This document shows positions 26,663-39,315 of a DNA stretch of 64,000 nt, in pieces. The stretch lies in NCBI GenBank assembly GCA_947685225.1, contig CANTUV010000022.1, positions 7,606,501 through 7,670,500 of the forward strand. Direction: 5' to 3'. The notes under the pieces are model-generated. The model was not told the origin of the DNA and did no database searches. It saw nothing but the letters and a program-made list of their open reading frames with translations. A program made the translations under genes and the position numbers. The first letter of the stretch is position 1; every line of letters starts with the position of its first letter. The stretch is from Garcia nutans. Taxonomy: Eukaryota > Streptophyta > Magnoliopsida > Malpighiales > Euphorbiaceae.

Positions 26663-26909
26663 TAGTGACGGACGCAGAAATTTACTGAAAGGAGATAAAA
26701 TGATAGTCGGTCGACGGGAACAGTGGTCGGATATAGTGCCAAAAGCTCTTCTACCTCTCGATCGAGCTCAGCTCCCCTTCCCTCTCTTTTTTCTTTGTAA
26801 CTTCAAACAATAGGGGCGGAACTGGCAGTCATACTCCTACTATAAAGAGCTTTTAACCGTCGGCAAAGGGGGTCATCCGCCCCCACCACCATGCGTAATT
26901 CCGCCCTTG
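26663..26909. mobile_element. Non-autonomous hAT-like MITE, 247 bp
   Basis: AATATATT at 26655-26662 is repeated exactly at 26910-26917. The left end TAGTGACGGACG and the inverted right end CAAGGGCGGAAT are related, sharing the GACGGA/GGCGGA core typical of plant hAT termini. The inside is much more GC-rich than its surroundings. A second end-like motif, TAGGGGCGGAAC, lies internally at about 26812, which may mean a rearranged or doubly inserted element. Confidence 0.72.
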
Positions 26910-26917
26910 AATATATT

Positions 26918-28256
26918 ATACATAGAAAAACATCATAACAAAAATTTTCAGTTTTACATGTCATAAAATAAATTTTCTTTTATTTTCTTTTTTTTTATTT
27001 TATTTTTTTTGGAAGCTAACTTTTCTTTATTATCAAAGAAGTTAATTAGTCAAATAAAAAAAATGAAAATGTTAACACTACTTCTCAATATACTTTGGAA
27101 ATAATGTAACAATGTAAAAAATGTTAATTTTTGTACAGTATGAAATTGATTATTTAATTTTTTACTTGTTATTTGAATCTTATAGTTTTATTTAATTTTA
27201 TATATATATATATGATTTATTAAGACATTTTAGTAAATATATAATTTAAAAATATTTTCAATGAACATAGTTTAAAAATGTTTCTTAAATAAAATTTTAC
27301 TAAGATTATAATTTATAATTTGATTTGGTAAATCATTTTTCTTGCTAAAAATTAAAGAAAAAATTGCTCAAAAAATCAGATATCAAATTTTAAAAATTAA
27401 AAAAGAAAAATAAATTTATGTTATAATATATAAAAATGAATATTTTATTTTTATGAAATTCTGTATCTAATAAATATACTTTCTAAGTATAATATACTTT
27501 TATACTATAAAAAATTAAAAGAAAAAATAGAAGCAAATGGAACTTAAGTTTCCTTTCTTATTTGTTTTAATACATAAGTTTTCTTTCGTTTTTTTATGAG
27601 AACTGAAAAATAAAAAAGTTCATTACTTGAATCTTTTTATCTAAGAAGATATATAAAAGAATATTTATTGTATTTATTAAAATCATTTTTATTATCAAAA
27701 TTTTTATTTATGTGTGTGTATATGAGAATTAAAAATAATATATAAAAAAGAAAAATTTTATTAAATACTAATTCCTTATGACAAAAAACAATGCAATAAG
27801 GACATTATTATAATGAAATTAAATGATAAAGAAAATGTGGGAGGGTACTCGAAGTCAAAAGAGAAGTGCTAATGTCTGTATCGATATATATGATCATAAG
27901 AACAACTTGCTACTAATTGGCATTAGTTAGTTGAACAACTCGATTGATGTCTTATTATTTAATAATTAGTTTTATTTAATGCATTGCTTAATTATTTAAT
28001 TAGGCACTAGATGATACCATTAATCACATCAAGCAGTTTCAGACTCTCCATTAATTACTATAATTGGAATTAGAATTAATGTCAAGAATCTTCCAATCTT
28101 TGTTGAAGTCAACAAGGCAGAGCTCTCTCTCTATATATAGTATATTATAATTAATTAATATATATATATATTAGCAGCTTCTGATTATAATTTAGCTACT
28201 TGATTCACATTTCATAATAAGGACTTAGTTAAATGAAAGACAAGAAATTTTACATC
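26918..28256. other. AT-rich intergenic stretch; nothing recognised
   Basis: Long A and T runs with no convincing gene. A TATA-like string after a CT run near 28122-28140 could be promoter-like, but no downstream gene supports it. Confidence 0.45.
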
Positions 28257-28264
28257 ATTGCTTA

Positions 28265-28437
28265 CACTGGCGAAGCCAGCTGCTCCGGAAGAGGGGCTGA
28301 AGAGGTGAAGGGGGCTGAGGCACAGAGCCTCCACCTTCGTTGCTCCGGCCATCAGAAAAGTCCCCTTATAAATACACGTCTGGTGGCCGACAGGGGAGTC
28401 ATCAGCCCCCACGCGACCCCACCTGTCTCCGCCCCTA
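28265..28437. mobile_element. hAT MITE, 173 bp, with exact 8-bp target duplication
   Basis: ATTGCTTA at 28257-28264 is repeated exactly at 28438-28445. The left end CACTGGCGAAGCCAG and the inverted right end TAGGGGCGGAGACAG match at 10 of 15 positions. The element is GC-rich inside an AT-rich region and encodes nothing. The open frames on both strands here are by-products of its GC content. Confidence 0.88.
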
Positions 28438-28445
28438 ATTGCTTA

Positions 28446-31400
28446 GCCAATGCAAAGACACAGAAATGAAACAGAAAGAGCTTCTTCGTTTATGGTGTGT
28501 GTTCATCATCAACTACACAACAGGAAGATTCCTTAGGACCGCAAGAATCTCCAATATTTTAGATATTTCTTATTTCATATAATTTCTCCCTTTTAAATTG
28601 ATGAACACATTTTTTTATATCTATTTTAAATAATAAATTATTTATCGTTTTAATAAATTAGTTAATATATTAAATTTCTATTATATACATATTTAATGTT
28701 ACTAGTTAAAAAAATTAATATCTTATTCTAAATTAGGATGTATATGAAAAATATATATATATGTTCTATATTTTTAACTAAAATAATTAAAAATACATAT
28801 ATGTTCTATGTTTTTAACTAAAATAATTAAATTTTTCTTAGTTTTTCCAAATAAATTGTTAATTGTTATATTAGTCAAATTAAGCTACTTATTTAATCAC
28901 TATTATTTTTGTTTTGCAATGGAAATCGATGTTACAATTGATATATAATTTGATATCAATATGCATACTTGATTATATGTCAATTTCATTAAACAGCTTT
29001 CATTTTGAACTCACGTTGGAGCAATTATTTATTATTGTTTATTTTGGGTATTATTAAAAGTCATTATTAGTGATTGTATAGAAACTAATCAAGCCATCAT
29101 TATAAGCAATTCAACCCCACAAATTGGAGTTTAGAATTGTTTTTTTATTATTATTTTTAATAATCACCATTTCCTCTTTTGTTTGAATCAGTTCATTCAC
29201 TATTCAATTATTCATCAACTAATTAATCATCCATAATTAAGCTTCCTATATGATCAAATGATGAAATAATTCACTTTCAACTAATTATAGTCTGGTTTTA
29301 TCATGGAAAGATAACATCAAACAAATAAAATCAACATGGTTTTTCTAATTTGCTAATTCTTTTTTATTTAAATTTAACTCTAATTGAAATTTAAATTCGT
29401 AATCTTATACTTAGAGGCAGAATTTGGAAATTTGGTTTTTGTACAGCTAGGTATAGAGAATGATACATTGAGTATACTGATATATTTTAATATTTCTGTA
29501 CATAATGCAATTTTGGTAATGAAAACTAATTTACTTATGAAAAAAAATAATTCTAATATCACAATTAGTTAGTATTATTTTTATTCAGAGAAGTGATTTA
29601 GATTCTAAACTTAACATATATGTATAAATTTAGCATATGTTACGCCAATCATATATATAGTTCAAAGTTGAGAACCAATAAATTGAAAAGTTAAAAAAAA
29701 TAATAAGAAAACCGATTAAGTAATTATAGTTAATTAGTTAGAACGCTATAAAGAGGATTACTTTCAAAAAAAAAAGTTTTAAGCTTACAAAGTAATAAGA
29801 ACATTAAAAATGGTCATTAAATAATAAATCAAAGCTGGCCACAGAAAGCATTATAGTGGGGGAAGTCATAGCACCCATATGTTGATTCAAAAACTAATTA
29901 AATTAATAGAGTTCAAAATCATTACAAATTACTTAAATTAATATAAATATTAAATGGTTGAAGAGATTTTTCCGATCATTGATTCCACTTTATGGGCTTT
30001 AATATTATTAGAAAATATTTAATTAATTCTAATCATTCTTACACTACATACTTAATGATTGGTAATGCTACTTTTTAATTAACTAATCCATTTTGTATTT
30101 GCTCATCTTGTCTAAGCATCACTAATTAATGAAATTTTATGCCAATAACAAATGAAAAAAAGATAAAATTAAACTAAATTTACAATTTGTCGATATTAAG
30201 AAGATTCAAAGAAAGAGGGATATATGATCATGCCAATAACTAAAGATGAAATGAGAGAATGTTTAATTATTATTAATATATAGAACATTCCATAATGGGG
30301 AGTTGATTAAGTGAATAAACGATAATTATTTGAAGACAAATTAGTTGTGTAATTGGTCATCTTCGTTGATTATTGGCAATTTAATTCCAATTATATATTC
30401 CTCCCTGTGAATGTTATTGTGAGCTCTCCTTCTTTATTTCTTTTGTCGCACACAATTTATTTGACTCGTAATCATCCTTTCATCTGGTGATACATTTTTG
30501 GTAATTTTCATCTAGTGGTACATAAATATTGATTCGTAAATTTTTTTTTTTAAAAAAATCAATTTAAATTTTAATTGGAGCACCTTTAAAAGTTGAGAGA
30601 AAATGATTTATCTCTTTAATAACTCTACTCGGTGTGAATCCAGATTAATCTATAATTTTTGGATTGTATAATACTGGATGGTTAAATAAAAAAATAAATT
30701 TTAAAAATTTTATAATCAAATTTTATATGAATAAAAAATATAACTGCAAAATTAACTTAATTTGGCATAATATTTTCAATGGCTAAAGGGATATGTTTAT
30801 ACTCAATTATGATTAGATGGAATGGGAGATTAGTTTTGTGACTTTTGACCAAAAGATGGGGGTGGAATATTATTTACTACAAATAATTTGCCAATAATTA
30901 GTGATAAGCTTACATATAATTTAAAATAATACAATTCAAATTCACTGATTCTATATGCAATTATCAAGGAATGAAAAATAAGAAAATAAAGATTATTGTA
31001 CGATTAGAAATATTTTGCATTTGAAATTAGGAAATACTTTTTTTATATTTATTAGCTAATAGTTGAATTTTTAAAATTATTTTAATTCTTTTCTAAATGG
31101 AAAAGATGAGTTTATAAAAAATATGGGTATTTATTTTTATTTTTTTACATTTTGATTCTTTCCAGTTTATTTTCCTTATTTTAATTTTTTAAAGTTATTT
31201 TTTGAAGTTTGAAATATTTTTAGATTGATTTTATAATAAAATTTTTATTTTGATTTAAAATTAATTATTTAATTATGATTTTATTTTTAAATTGAAAAAA
31301 ATATATATGAATATTTGGATTATGAAATTGTTTATGCAATTATATTTCTATTTAAAAATATTTTAAAAAATTATTTAAATATTATATAATGAAAAATAGA

Positions 31401-32651
31401 AATTAAAAAATTAAATTAAATAACTATATTTTTAATTTTTTAATTTTTTATTTGAAAAATAATTAAAAAATAAAAAATATTTTCTACAACTAAATAACCC
31501 TTTAATTTCTCCTAATGAAAAATAAAATTCATATATAGTTTTTTAGAAGAATCCATTTATTACTTTCTAAGTAAAGAAAGTAATATATAAAACAAATAAA
31601 TAATAATGAGAGATTTAAAACATTGCTTAATTATTTAGCAATAATAAGGAGCAAAGCGGGGTATAAACCTTCCCGTAAATGCAGTTTCTCTAAATAAATC
31701 TAAATTTAATTCTTCATTTTCACATTGTATGCTAAACAAATAAAAAAAATCAAAATAATGAAATATAATTTATAGCCACAAAAATTAAACATAGAAACAC
31801 TAAATCTTTCATAGCCACAAAAAACCCATATATTAGCCTCAGAAATACCCAAATATAAACTATTAGTTATAATTACAATAATAATTTTGAAATGGACTCG
31901 TGATTTCTTGGTTCAATGAAACATATCTTGATTTTTATAAATTGTATTTAATTTAATCTCAAGTGGAGAAATTAAATAATATATAAGCAATAGTAATGCT
32001 TGTTTGAATGCATGCCACCTTGCAAATAAAAATGATGTTTATTTTTGTTCTTTGATCAACAAAATGATAATTCACACTTTCCATGGACTTGTAATTGCCA
32101 AATGGGGAAGATATATAGGATACTGAAGTAATAATGACTATAATGTGCTAATTAATGACCCGTGAATTCTTATTAATTCTTTTATCACAATATAAAATAT
32201 CAATCATCACTAAATAAATAATAATAATCAGCTAATTAAAAAATCATTAAATAACAGAAAATTTTTTTACATAATATTCTTGGAATTAAAGTTTGCAATA
32301 GAGTTATACAAAATAATAAATAACATAAACATATAGTTACTTAAAGGTATTTATTAATTCATTAATAAATTACTTTTGAAAAGATAAAAATATAAATAGA
32401 TATTTTATTTAAAATAACTTTCTATTAAAATAAATATGAAAATTAGATAATTAGTAATACTAAAACATGTTTTCAATTATTTTCTTGCACTTGTAAATTT
32501 TATTCATTTATTTCATTCTAAAAAATTTGATAAAAATATACCACTATTACAATTAAAATAATAAAAATTCAAAAAATTAAGTTAAGTAATATGTTAATTC
32601 CAACAAATAAAATTTACAAAAATAAAAAATAAAAGAAATCATATAACCATA
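28446..32651. other. Long AT-rich intergenic region without recognised genes
   Basis: About 4.2 kb of AT-rich DNA. A short tandem duplication lies near 28755-28835, in which a unit containing 'atgttctat.tttttaactaaaataatta' occurs twice. The frames at 29380-29572 overlap on both strands and have no recognisable product. I see no element boundaries. Confidence 0.5.
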
Positions 32652-33517
32652 TAGTAAATAGGCTAAATAATTATAAAGTCCCTAAAATTTTATATATTAT
32701 ACTAGTCAGTCTCTGTATTTTCAATATTTAATTTTTGTATCTCTCTGTTTTCAAAAATTAAATTGTTTAGTCCTTTTTATTAATATTTTCATCCTAAAAA
32801 TATTAGTCTTTGTCCTTTCTTTATACATATATATATATATATATATAATTTTGTTATTTGTTAAGTCATGAAGGGGAGCCTTGACGCAACGGTAAGTGTT
32901 GTCGCCGTGTGACTGAGGTCACAGGTTCGAGTCGTGAAAACGGTCTCTTGCAATTAATTGCAAGGGAAGGCCGTGTACAAAGATCCAATGGGCCCGATCC
33001 TTTCCCAAATCCCGCTTATTGCGAGAGCATTCGTGCACCGGGCTGCTTTTTTTTTATTTGTTAAGTCATACTTATTTTAAATTTTATTTATATTTCTTGC
33101 ACATAATTTATTTTAATTTTATAAATATTATTAAAAAATAATTTTAAACAATATTAATAATATCTTTTATTATTTTGCAGACAATTCATATATATCATTT
33201 ATTTTAATTTTATAGATATTACTAAAAAATAATTTTAAATAATACGAATAATGTCTTTTATTATTTTACAGACGATCTATATATAAAATAAACTTAATAA
33301 AGAGCAAAGATAAATATATATAAAAGAAGTGCAAAAAAGTTATTTTATAATATTAAAGTAGTTGACTAATGATTTTAGGATGAAAATATTGATAAAAGGA
33401 CTAAATATTTTAATTTTTAAAAATACAGGATGAAAAATTAGATATTGAAAATAAAGAGACTGACTAGTGTAATATGCAAAATTTCAGAGACTTCATAATT
33501 ATTTAGCCTAGTAAATA
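32652..33517. mobile_element. Mutator-like MITE with ~160-bp terminal inverted repeats and 9-bp target duplication
   Basis: TAGTAAATA at 32652-32660 is repeated exactly at 33509-33517. The element, 32661-33508 (848 bp), begins GGCTAAATAATTATAAAGTC. Its right end read inward begins GGCTAAATAATTATGAAGTC, and similarity continues for about 160 bp (for example ACTAGTCAGTCTCT and ATATTTTCATCCTAAAA in both arms). Long terminal inverted repeats with a 9-bp duplication are the hallmark of Mutator-like elements. No transposase is present, so it depends on another copy. A SINE interrupts the middle. Confidence 0.92.
32870..33053 (+). mobile_element. Au-type tRNA-derived SINE inside the Mutator-like element
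   Basis: The body starts near GGGGAGCCTTG and contains a box A-like segment near 32882 and the box B GGTTCGAGTC at 32923-32932. It runs through the typical GGGCCCGATCC and GCACCGGGCTG segments and ends in a T run, which is the structure of the plant Au SINE family. Exact 16-bp duplications flank it (32854-32869 and 33054-33069). It would be transcribed by pol III from its internal promoter and copied by a LINE reverse transcriptase. Confidence 0.95.
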
Positions 33518-35338
33518 ATAGCAAAAAAAAAAAAGGTTTTGAAGTGAATTAAAATTAAAAACGTCTATTTCATATCCTTTTAAAGTCTTATACTAATATT
33601 TATTTTATATGGTATGATATTGAATATTAAGATATATTGTTAATAAATTTTATTTTTAATAATAATATGCTGATGTTAAAGTTGAAAAAAAAAGGAGAAA
33701 AAAAGAAATCTAACTAGTTGCTTAAATTACATTAAAAATAATATTAATTATCCTATTATTATCTTATAAAATAATTATAAAAAGCTTTAATGTAATATGT
33801 AGCAGAGTGTGAATAGGCCCTCATATTAACAATATTCAAATTTAAATCTGCATATTATCAAATTATTGTGGGAGTTAGAATAGTAAAGAATGATTATTAG
33901 GGTACTAATTTCATTTGATTATCTTAAGCCCACTATGGAAGATTCCATTGAGTAATTAATGCTAATCAATGTTGCACCTTTTGTGAGCTTCCAATTATGA
34001 TTTATTTCTTATGTATTCATTATTGCGCTGATAAAAAATATAGAAAAACAAATTAAAAATGGACTTCTCACTCTTATTATTTTAAAATTATTTAACAACG
34101 ATACTTTAATTTTTGTTTATAATATGATGAGATCTGTAGGAAAAACTCAAATTAGTAAATAATAATCTCCATGATAATTAAATAATCAATACAATTAGAA
34201 TAAATAATAATTTGCACAATAATAAATAACATATATGAGATTATAAATTATATACACAACAAAAAAAATAAATCGTTTACCTTCAACTAGGATAGAAATT
34301 TACAATAGATAAAACATGTGAAATAAAAATCAACGAATAGTTTTTTGGCTAATAAAAAATCAGGGATGTAGTTAGAAAATATTTAAAAAAAAAAAAAAAC
34401 AAGATCCCGTTGTGTAACTTTCCATAAAAACATTATCATAACTTTCCATAAGAATATATTGATAATTCAGTAATTAAATGATAACCACTCAAGGTTAAAA
34501 TTTAATTAAAATTTCTATCATAATATTATATAGATAATTAAAATAATCATTTTAAATAATTGTTTTAGATTTTAAATTAATCCAACATATTACACAAAAT
34601 ATTAATTAATGAAATACTGAAATTTTTTATTTTTAAATTCAAAAACATAATATATTTAAATTTTTAAATTATTATATTATAAAACATTTTAATAATTCTA
34701 AATTTTATATTTTGTTTTGAAATTTAAATAAAATATTAATTTTAGGATAAGAAAAATTAAAATGCTAATTAGAACAAATTTTTTAAGTGTATAAGAAAAA
34801 TTAAAATGCTAATTAGAACAAATTTTTTAAGTGTATCTCAATAATTTACCCTTTTGATCACATAAAATTTGAAATAGTTTATAAGCACATCATAAATTGG
34901 TGTACTCAATAAACAAAAGCTACTCTGAATATGTAATTTAGTCAAAACAACAAAATTTATTTAACAAATTTCAAACAATCCTATATGAGAAATTAAACAA
35001 GATTAGGTTCATTTATATACTCAATTTATATTTATTTAGTTATTTATTTAAAATTTAACAAATATATATTTTTAAACAAATGGTTTTTTAACTAATAAAA
35101 TTAAGTTTTGTTTGTTTCATGAAAATATTTTTTGTATTTTTTAGCATTTGGAACATTTAAGAAAATTGATCAACATAAGATTACATAAAATTCTTCTCAT
35201 ATTTGTAATTATTTAGTCTTATTCAACTAGGTAAATATAAATTTAACACAAAGCATGATAATTAAATGTTAATATTCATTTTGAATATGTGGCTGAAATA
35301 TTTTGAGTTGCGCATGTAAATGGAGCTGAGTTCAAGTC
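33518..35338. other. AT-rich intergenic stretch
   Basis: No gene recognised. It contains a 44-bp exact tandem duplication (34747-34834) and several A runs (near 33524 and 34385). Confidence 0.5.
34747..34834. repeat. Exact tandem duplication of a 44-bp unit
   Basis: The 44 bases at 34747-34790 recur without change at 34791-34834. Perfect identity in such AT-rich DNA points to a recent slippage or end-joining event. Confidence 0.9.
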
Positions 35339-36190
35339 ATGCGAAAGATAATAAAATCTAGAAACAAGATTTGTGAACTGAAAACTTGTTATTAATCATT
35401 TGAGAATTACAAGGGGCTATAATATGTATATATACAGAGCTATAACTAATTTGTTATAACAACTTTAACAACAATAGCTAACTAACTAACTTGTATAACT
35501 ACAATTGATCGTGGCCCATCACAGAAGCTCATTTGTGAAGTATCGACAGTGGCGGAACGACCATGGGGTCGTGGGGGGTCAGACGACCCCCCCTCACCGG
35601 CAGCCAGACGTGAAGGACCATGGTTTGCCGGCCCCTGCACTGAAACTCAGCCCCCGCTGAGTTTCAGAGAAAATTGCAGCGAGGGGTAGACGAACCCCTC
35701 GCTGCAATTTCATTTTTTTTTATAAATTAGTCCCTGGCGAAACGGCGTCGTTTCGCCAGGGACTAATTTTTTTTATAAATAAACCTCTGGCGAAACGGCG
35801 CCGTTTCGCTAGGGGTTTATTAAAAAATAAACCGGCCCAAGCGAAACGATGCCGTTTCGCTTGGGCCGGTTCAAAAAAAATAAAGGGCTGCGTTTTTCTT
35901 TCTTCTTCTTCTTCATGTCTTTGCCTCTCTCCTCCCTGTCTCAGATCCCCAACCCACTGCCAGCAGCACCACGCCACCACAGCCACCAGCCGCAGCACCG
36001 CCGACTGCCGCACCAAAGCCACCCACCGCACCGGCCGCCCGCAGCAGCAGCAAGCCGCCCCCACCACCGCCGCCCGCCCCCACCACAGCCACCCACCGCA
36101 CCGACCCCCCCTCAGTAACATTCTGGTTCCGCCACTGAGTATCGAAGTTGTAAGATTAGTGTTAGAAGCTTCTAGTTGACTACTTTCGTA
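35339..36190 (-). repeat. Copia-2 3' LTR (approximate), split by a hAT element
   Basis: To the right lies the end of a minus-strand copia RNase H region, followed on the minus strand by a polypurine-like CTTGAGAGGGG near 36190. The sequence from there to about 35339 behaves as an LTR, with a TATATATA segment near 35430 and an end near TGCGAAAG/CA. The 35547-36137 element sits inside it. No second LTR copy was found in the window, so both ends are estimates. Confidence 0.5.
35539..36145. mobile_element. Non-autonomous hAT element, 591 bp, with exact 8-bp duplication
   Basis: AGTATCGA at 35539-35546 is repeated exactly at 36138-36145. The element (35547-36137) starts CAGTGGCGGAAC and its right end read inward starts CAGTGGCGGAAC, a perfect 12-bp inverted repeat. 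Inside are three copies of a palindrome of the form GAAACGRYGYCGTTTC (near 35740, 35794 and 35846), followed by a CCG/CCA-rich stretch. That stretch opens proline- and glycine-rich frames on both strands, which I do not consider genes. The exact duplication and perfect ends suggest recent movement. Confidence 0.93.
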
Positions 36191-38411
36191 TTAGCCCCTC
36201 TCAAGCTGAAGCATATACATTTTGCATGCTCAGCTTAAAAATTGAATAAAGAAATAGAGCAGGTGCAAGTGGTTTGGTGAGAAAGTCAGGAAGTTGATTA
36301 GAAGATGATACTGAATTACTGATTACAAATGAATAACTCCATATTGCACCTTCTTCTAACCACATGACAATCACTTTCAATGTGTTTTGTTCTCTTAGGA
36401 TAAACTGGAGTTTAAGCAATATGAAGAGATGAATTGTTATCATTGTAGAGCAAAGTAGGGGAGGAATGAGAGATGTGTAAGTCCTGAAGAAGATAAAGCA
36501 ACCATTGAATTTCACAAGTTCTTACAACAAGGGCTCAATATTCAACTTTAGAAATTAAGCAAGAAATAATTGTTTGCATCTTTGATTTCCATAAAATCAA
36601 TGAACTTCCAATAAATATGCAAAATCTAGAAATTGACTTTCTAGAGTCTAGGAAAGAAGCCCAATCAGAGTCAGAGAAGACCTTTAACTGGAGGTTGTTA
36701 GTTGAAGGAAAAAAATAATCCTTGTCCAAGAGCTTTCTTTATATCTGGGAACACAATTAGCTGCCTGAAGAAGGATGTCAATGAGTTTGTCTAAAAATTG
36801 AGAAAGTTTTTGGACCATATAAGAAATGTTAGGTCTGGTTGTGTGAAGATACTGTAGCATTCCCATGAGCCTTCTATACATTGTAATATTTAATAAAGGT
36901 GAACCAAAGGTAACAGAGAGCTTGAGCAAAGCAACCATTAATGTCGATATTGGTTACAACCCATAAACTCAATATCACTCAAAAGGTCTAGGGCATATTT
37001 GCATGGGCACGTGTTAATCCCTTCAGAGCTTCTTACAATTTCCAACCCTAGAAAAAAATTCAATTGATCCAAATCTTTTATTTTGAAAGCATTGTGAAGA
37101 AAATTTTTAACAAATTGAATCTCCTTCATATTATTACTTGCAAGGATAACATTGTCAACATAAATGAGTAAAGCAATGAAGTTCACTCTAGAATTCTTGA
37201 GAAAAAGAAAAGAATCGACTTGTGCCTATGTGGAACATCGATGAAATAGGGCATCAGTGAATTTTACGTTCCACTGACAATTGGCCTACTTCAAACCTTA
37301 GAGTGACTTTTGAAACTTACATACCTTACTTGGTCATTGAGAATGGAACCCAGGAGGCAACTTCTTATATACCTCTTCATTCAAATCTCCATGAAGGAAT
37401 GCGTTCTTGATATCTAATTGATGAAGGACTAGTTACAAGTTGTTACCACTGCTAGTAACATTCTTATAATGGTCATCTTAGCTACTAGAGAGAGTGTCCA
37501 GAAAATCAACTCCCTCTTGTTGGGTATAACCTTTGGCTACTAGTTTGGACGTGTAACTATCGATGGAGCCATCCATAAGATATTTTACCCTGAAGACCTA
37601 TTTACATCCAATGGGCAGCTTTTTAGGTGGTAAATCAACAATCGCCCAAATGTTGTTGGCTTGAAAAGCAATGATCTTATCCTGCATTACATTCCTCCAG
37701 CACTCTTGCTTTATAACTTCACTATAACTTTTGGGTTCAATGATGGAGTCTAATTGGTTATATGATAGGACTGATGCAAAGGTGTGTGGGGTTATGGTTT
37801 GATTTGCGCCGTTTTATATTTTTTGTGTTTGTTGATTGTTGTTGTTGGAAGATTACATTGGTAGTCTTGTAAATATGCAGGTGGTTGTCTATGTTTGTTT
37901 GATTTTCTGATATTCTTTGGTGGATAAGTGAGGTTTAATAGTTGGTGAGATTGGTTTAGTTGGTCTAGTTAGATTGGAAAGTACTAATTTGTGTGAGATT
38001 GGTTTGGAAGATTGAATTCCAGTTCAGGTAATTATAGTGAGATTTGTGGTGAAGTTTATGGTGAACTGTAATTAGTGACAGGTTGGTTGGTAATGGCTGA
38101 TTTTGTGCATTGGTCAGGTGTGATATGAATAGCAATCACAAAATCATTTATGTGTGCAAAATGTTTTGCTCTCTAAATGCTTTCCAAGTATTTGAATAGA
38201 AACAGATCCTGATAAAATACGATATACCTAGAGATGAAAAAATTGTTAGTTTGAATATTAAGAAGTTTGAAACCTTTTGTGTTTGGTGGATAGCCTAAGA
38301 AAACACAAGCAATAGCTCTCAAATCAAATTTATATCTATGGTGTTCTACTATAGATGGATATGCTAAGCATCCGAAAACCCTTAGCATAGAGAAATCAGG
38401 TATGGAGTTAT
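36190..38411 (-). pseudogene. Copia-2 pol, 3' part: integrase C-terminus, reverse transcriptase, RNase H
   Basis: Read on the minus strand from 38411. The integrase C-terminal segment (about 38411-38173) has FGCLAYPS and CVFLGYPP. A linker follows, then reverse transcriptase at about 37690-36940. The RT active site near 37151 reads YVDN, so the second catalytic Asp has become Asn. RNase H-like sequence follows to about 36200 (DSDWASFLDSRKS near 36680; FLTKPLAP near 36280). Many stops and frameshifts are present. The segment joins 45365-45639 across the Copia-3 insertion. Confidence 0.88.
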
Positions 38412-38889
38412 TGAAAGGGGGAGAAAACTTAATTTCCCTAAAACCTAAATCATGCATAGATCACTAGATTATTCAAATTAAATTGTAAAGGGCAGAATTT
38501 GTGTACCTGACATCATTATTTGTTGATGCTGAAGACAATTCTGGAGTTTGTCGCCTTCCAGGGGATACACACTTTAGGTTATGCGGAAACACTACTGAAA
38601 GAACGTAATGTTCTCTAAAAGTTGTTATGTTCCCCCGGAGACCACGACCCCTTATTTATAACTGAATAAATTGATTAATTTCTCTTTTGGTCCTTCAACA
38701 AAATAGAAATTACTTAATGGTCTCTACACTTATAATTCTATTACGAGTGGGACACCTCAATAGTCAACAATCCTAATTTGATCAAAACTTTAATTTGACT
38801 GCAATACACATTTAATATTTAAATATATTTAGCCCACACTTATGATTAATTAGAGGATTAATTTTAACAATATAAAATTAATTCTAACA
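38412..38889 (-). repeat. Copia-3 3' LTR (left copy)
   Basis: On the plus strand it starts TGAAAGGGGG and ends TTCTAACA; on the element's own strand it is TGTTAGAATT...CCCTTTCA, so both ends keep TG/CA. It matches 44873-45364 except for about nine substitutions and lacks the 14-bp duplication in that copy. Confidence 0.95.
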
Positions 38890-38905
38890 ATCTCCCACTT
38901 GGGCT
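38890..38905 (-). other. Copia-3 polypurine tract
   Basis: On the minus strand, AAGTGGGAGA lies directly before the 3' LTR. A second very similar tract (CAGTGGGAG, near 39305-39313) lies just past the end of the coding region, about 415 bp upstream. Confidence 0.75.
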
Positions 38906-39315
38906 AACATATATTAAATATAAATTTATATACCTTAATGAGCTCATAAAAGCAGTCATACTGAAGGTGCCTCAAACAATCTCGTCCATTGATTATATCG
39001 ATAAAGGACTGAAGGGCCAGTCGCCACATTCATCGTGACTCAAACCACTATCAATCACATTACCAATACTCTCAAATGACATAGATCGATAATAGGAGTG
39101 TAGCATGGAAACTACATGTAATGTGATCTAATCATGCCTGTTTCCAACTGGTCACACTTTAGTGAGATCAATCAATAATAATACAGAGTGTAATAGAGAA
39201 CAAAATAAATACTTTATTTTCTGCAGAAATTGAATGTACATAAAAAAATTTATCCATTACAAAACAGAGCATACACAAATATAATGTAACCATAATGAAC
39301 AAACTCCCACTGAAA
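38906..39315 (-). other. Copia-3 untranslated region between pol and the 3' LTR
   Basis: About 410 bp follow the pol stop codon (39316-39318) and precede the polypurine tract. I found no convincing protein in it; the frame at 39168-39371 overlaps the end of pol and looks accidental. Confidence 0.55.

Noticed and set aside
28233..28469. Overlapping frames on both strands
   Set aside because: They lie over the 173-bp hAT MITE and reflect its GC content.
28466..28580. Short frame starting MKQKELLRLWCVF
   Set aside because: The hydrophobic start is suggestive of a small secreted peptide, but the frame ends after about 38 codons with no recognisable mature part or splice signal.
32881..32945. 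A tRNA gene
   Set aside because: Boxes A and B are present, but the sequence continues into a SINE body with a T-tail and 16-bp duplications, and no cloverleaf was evident.
35720..36121. Gly/Trp-rich and Pro/His-rich frames on both strands
   Set aside because: Low-complexity GC-rich interior of a non-autonomous hAT element with an exact target duplication.
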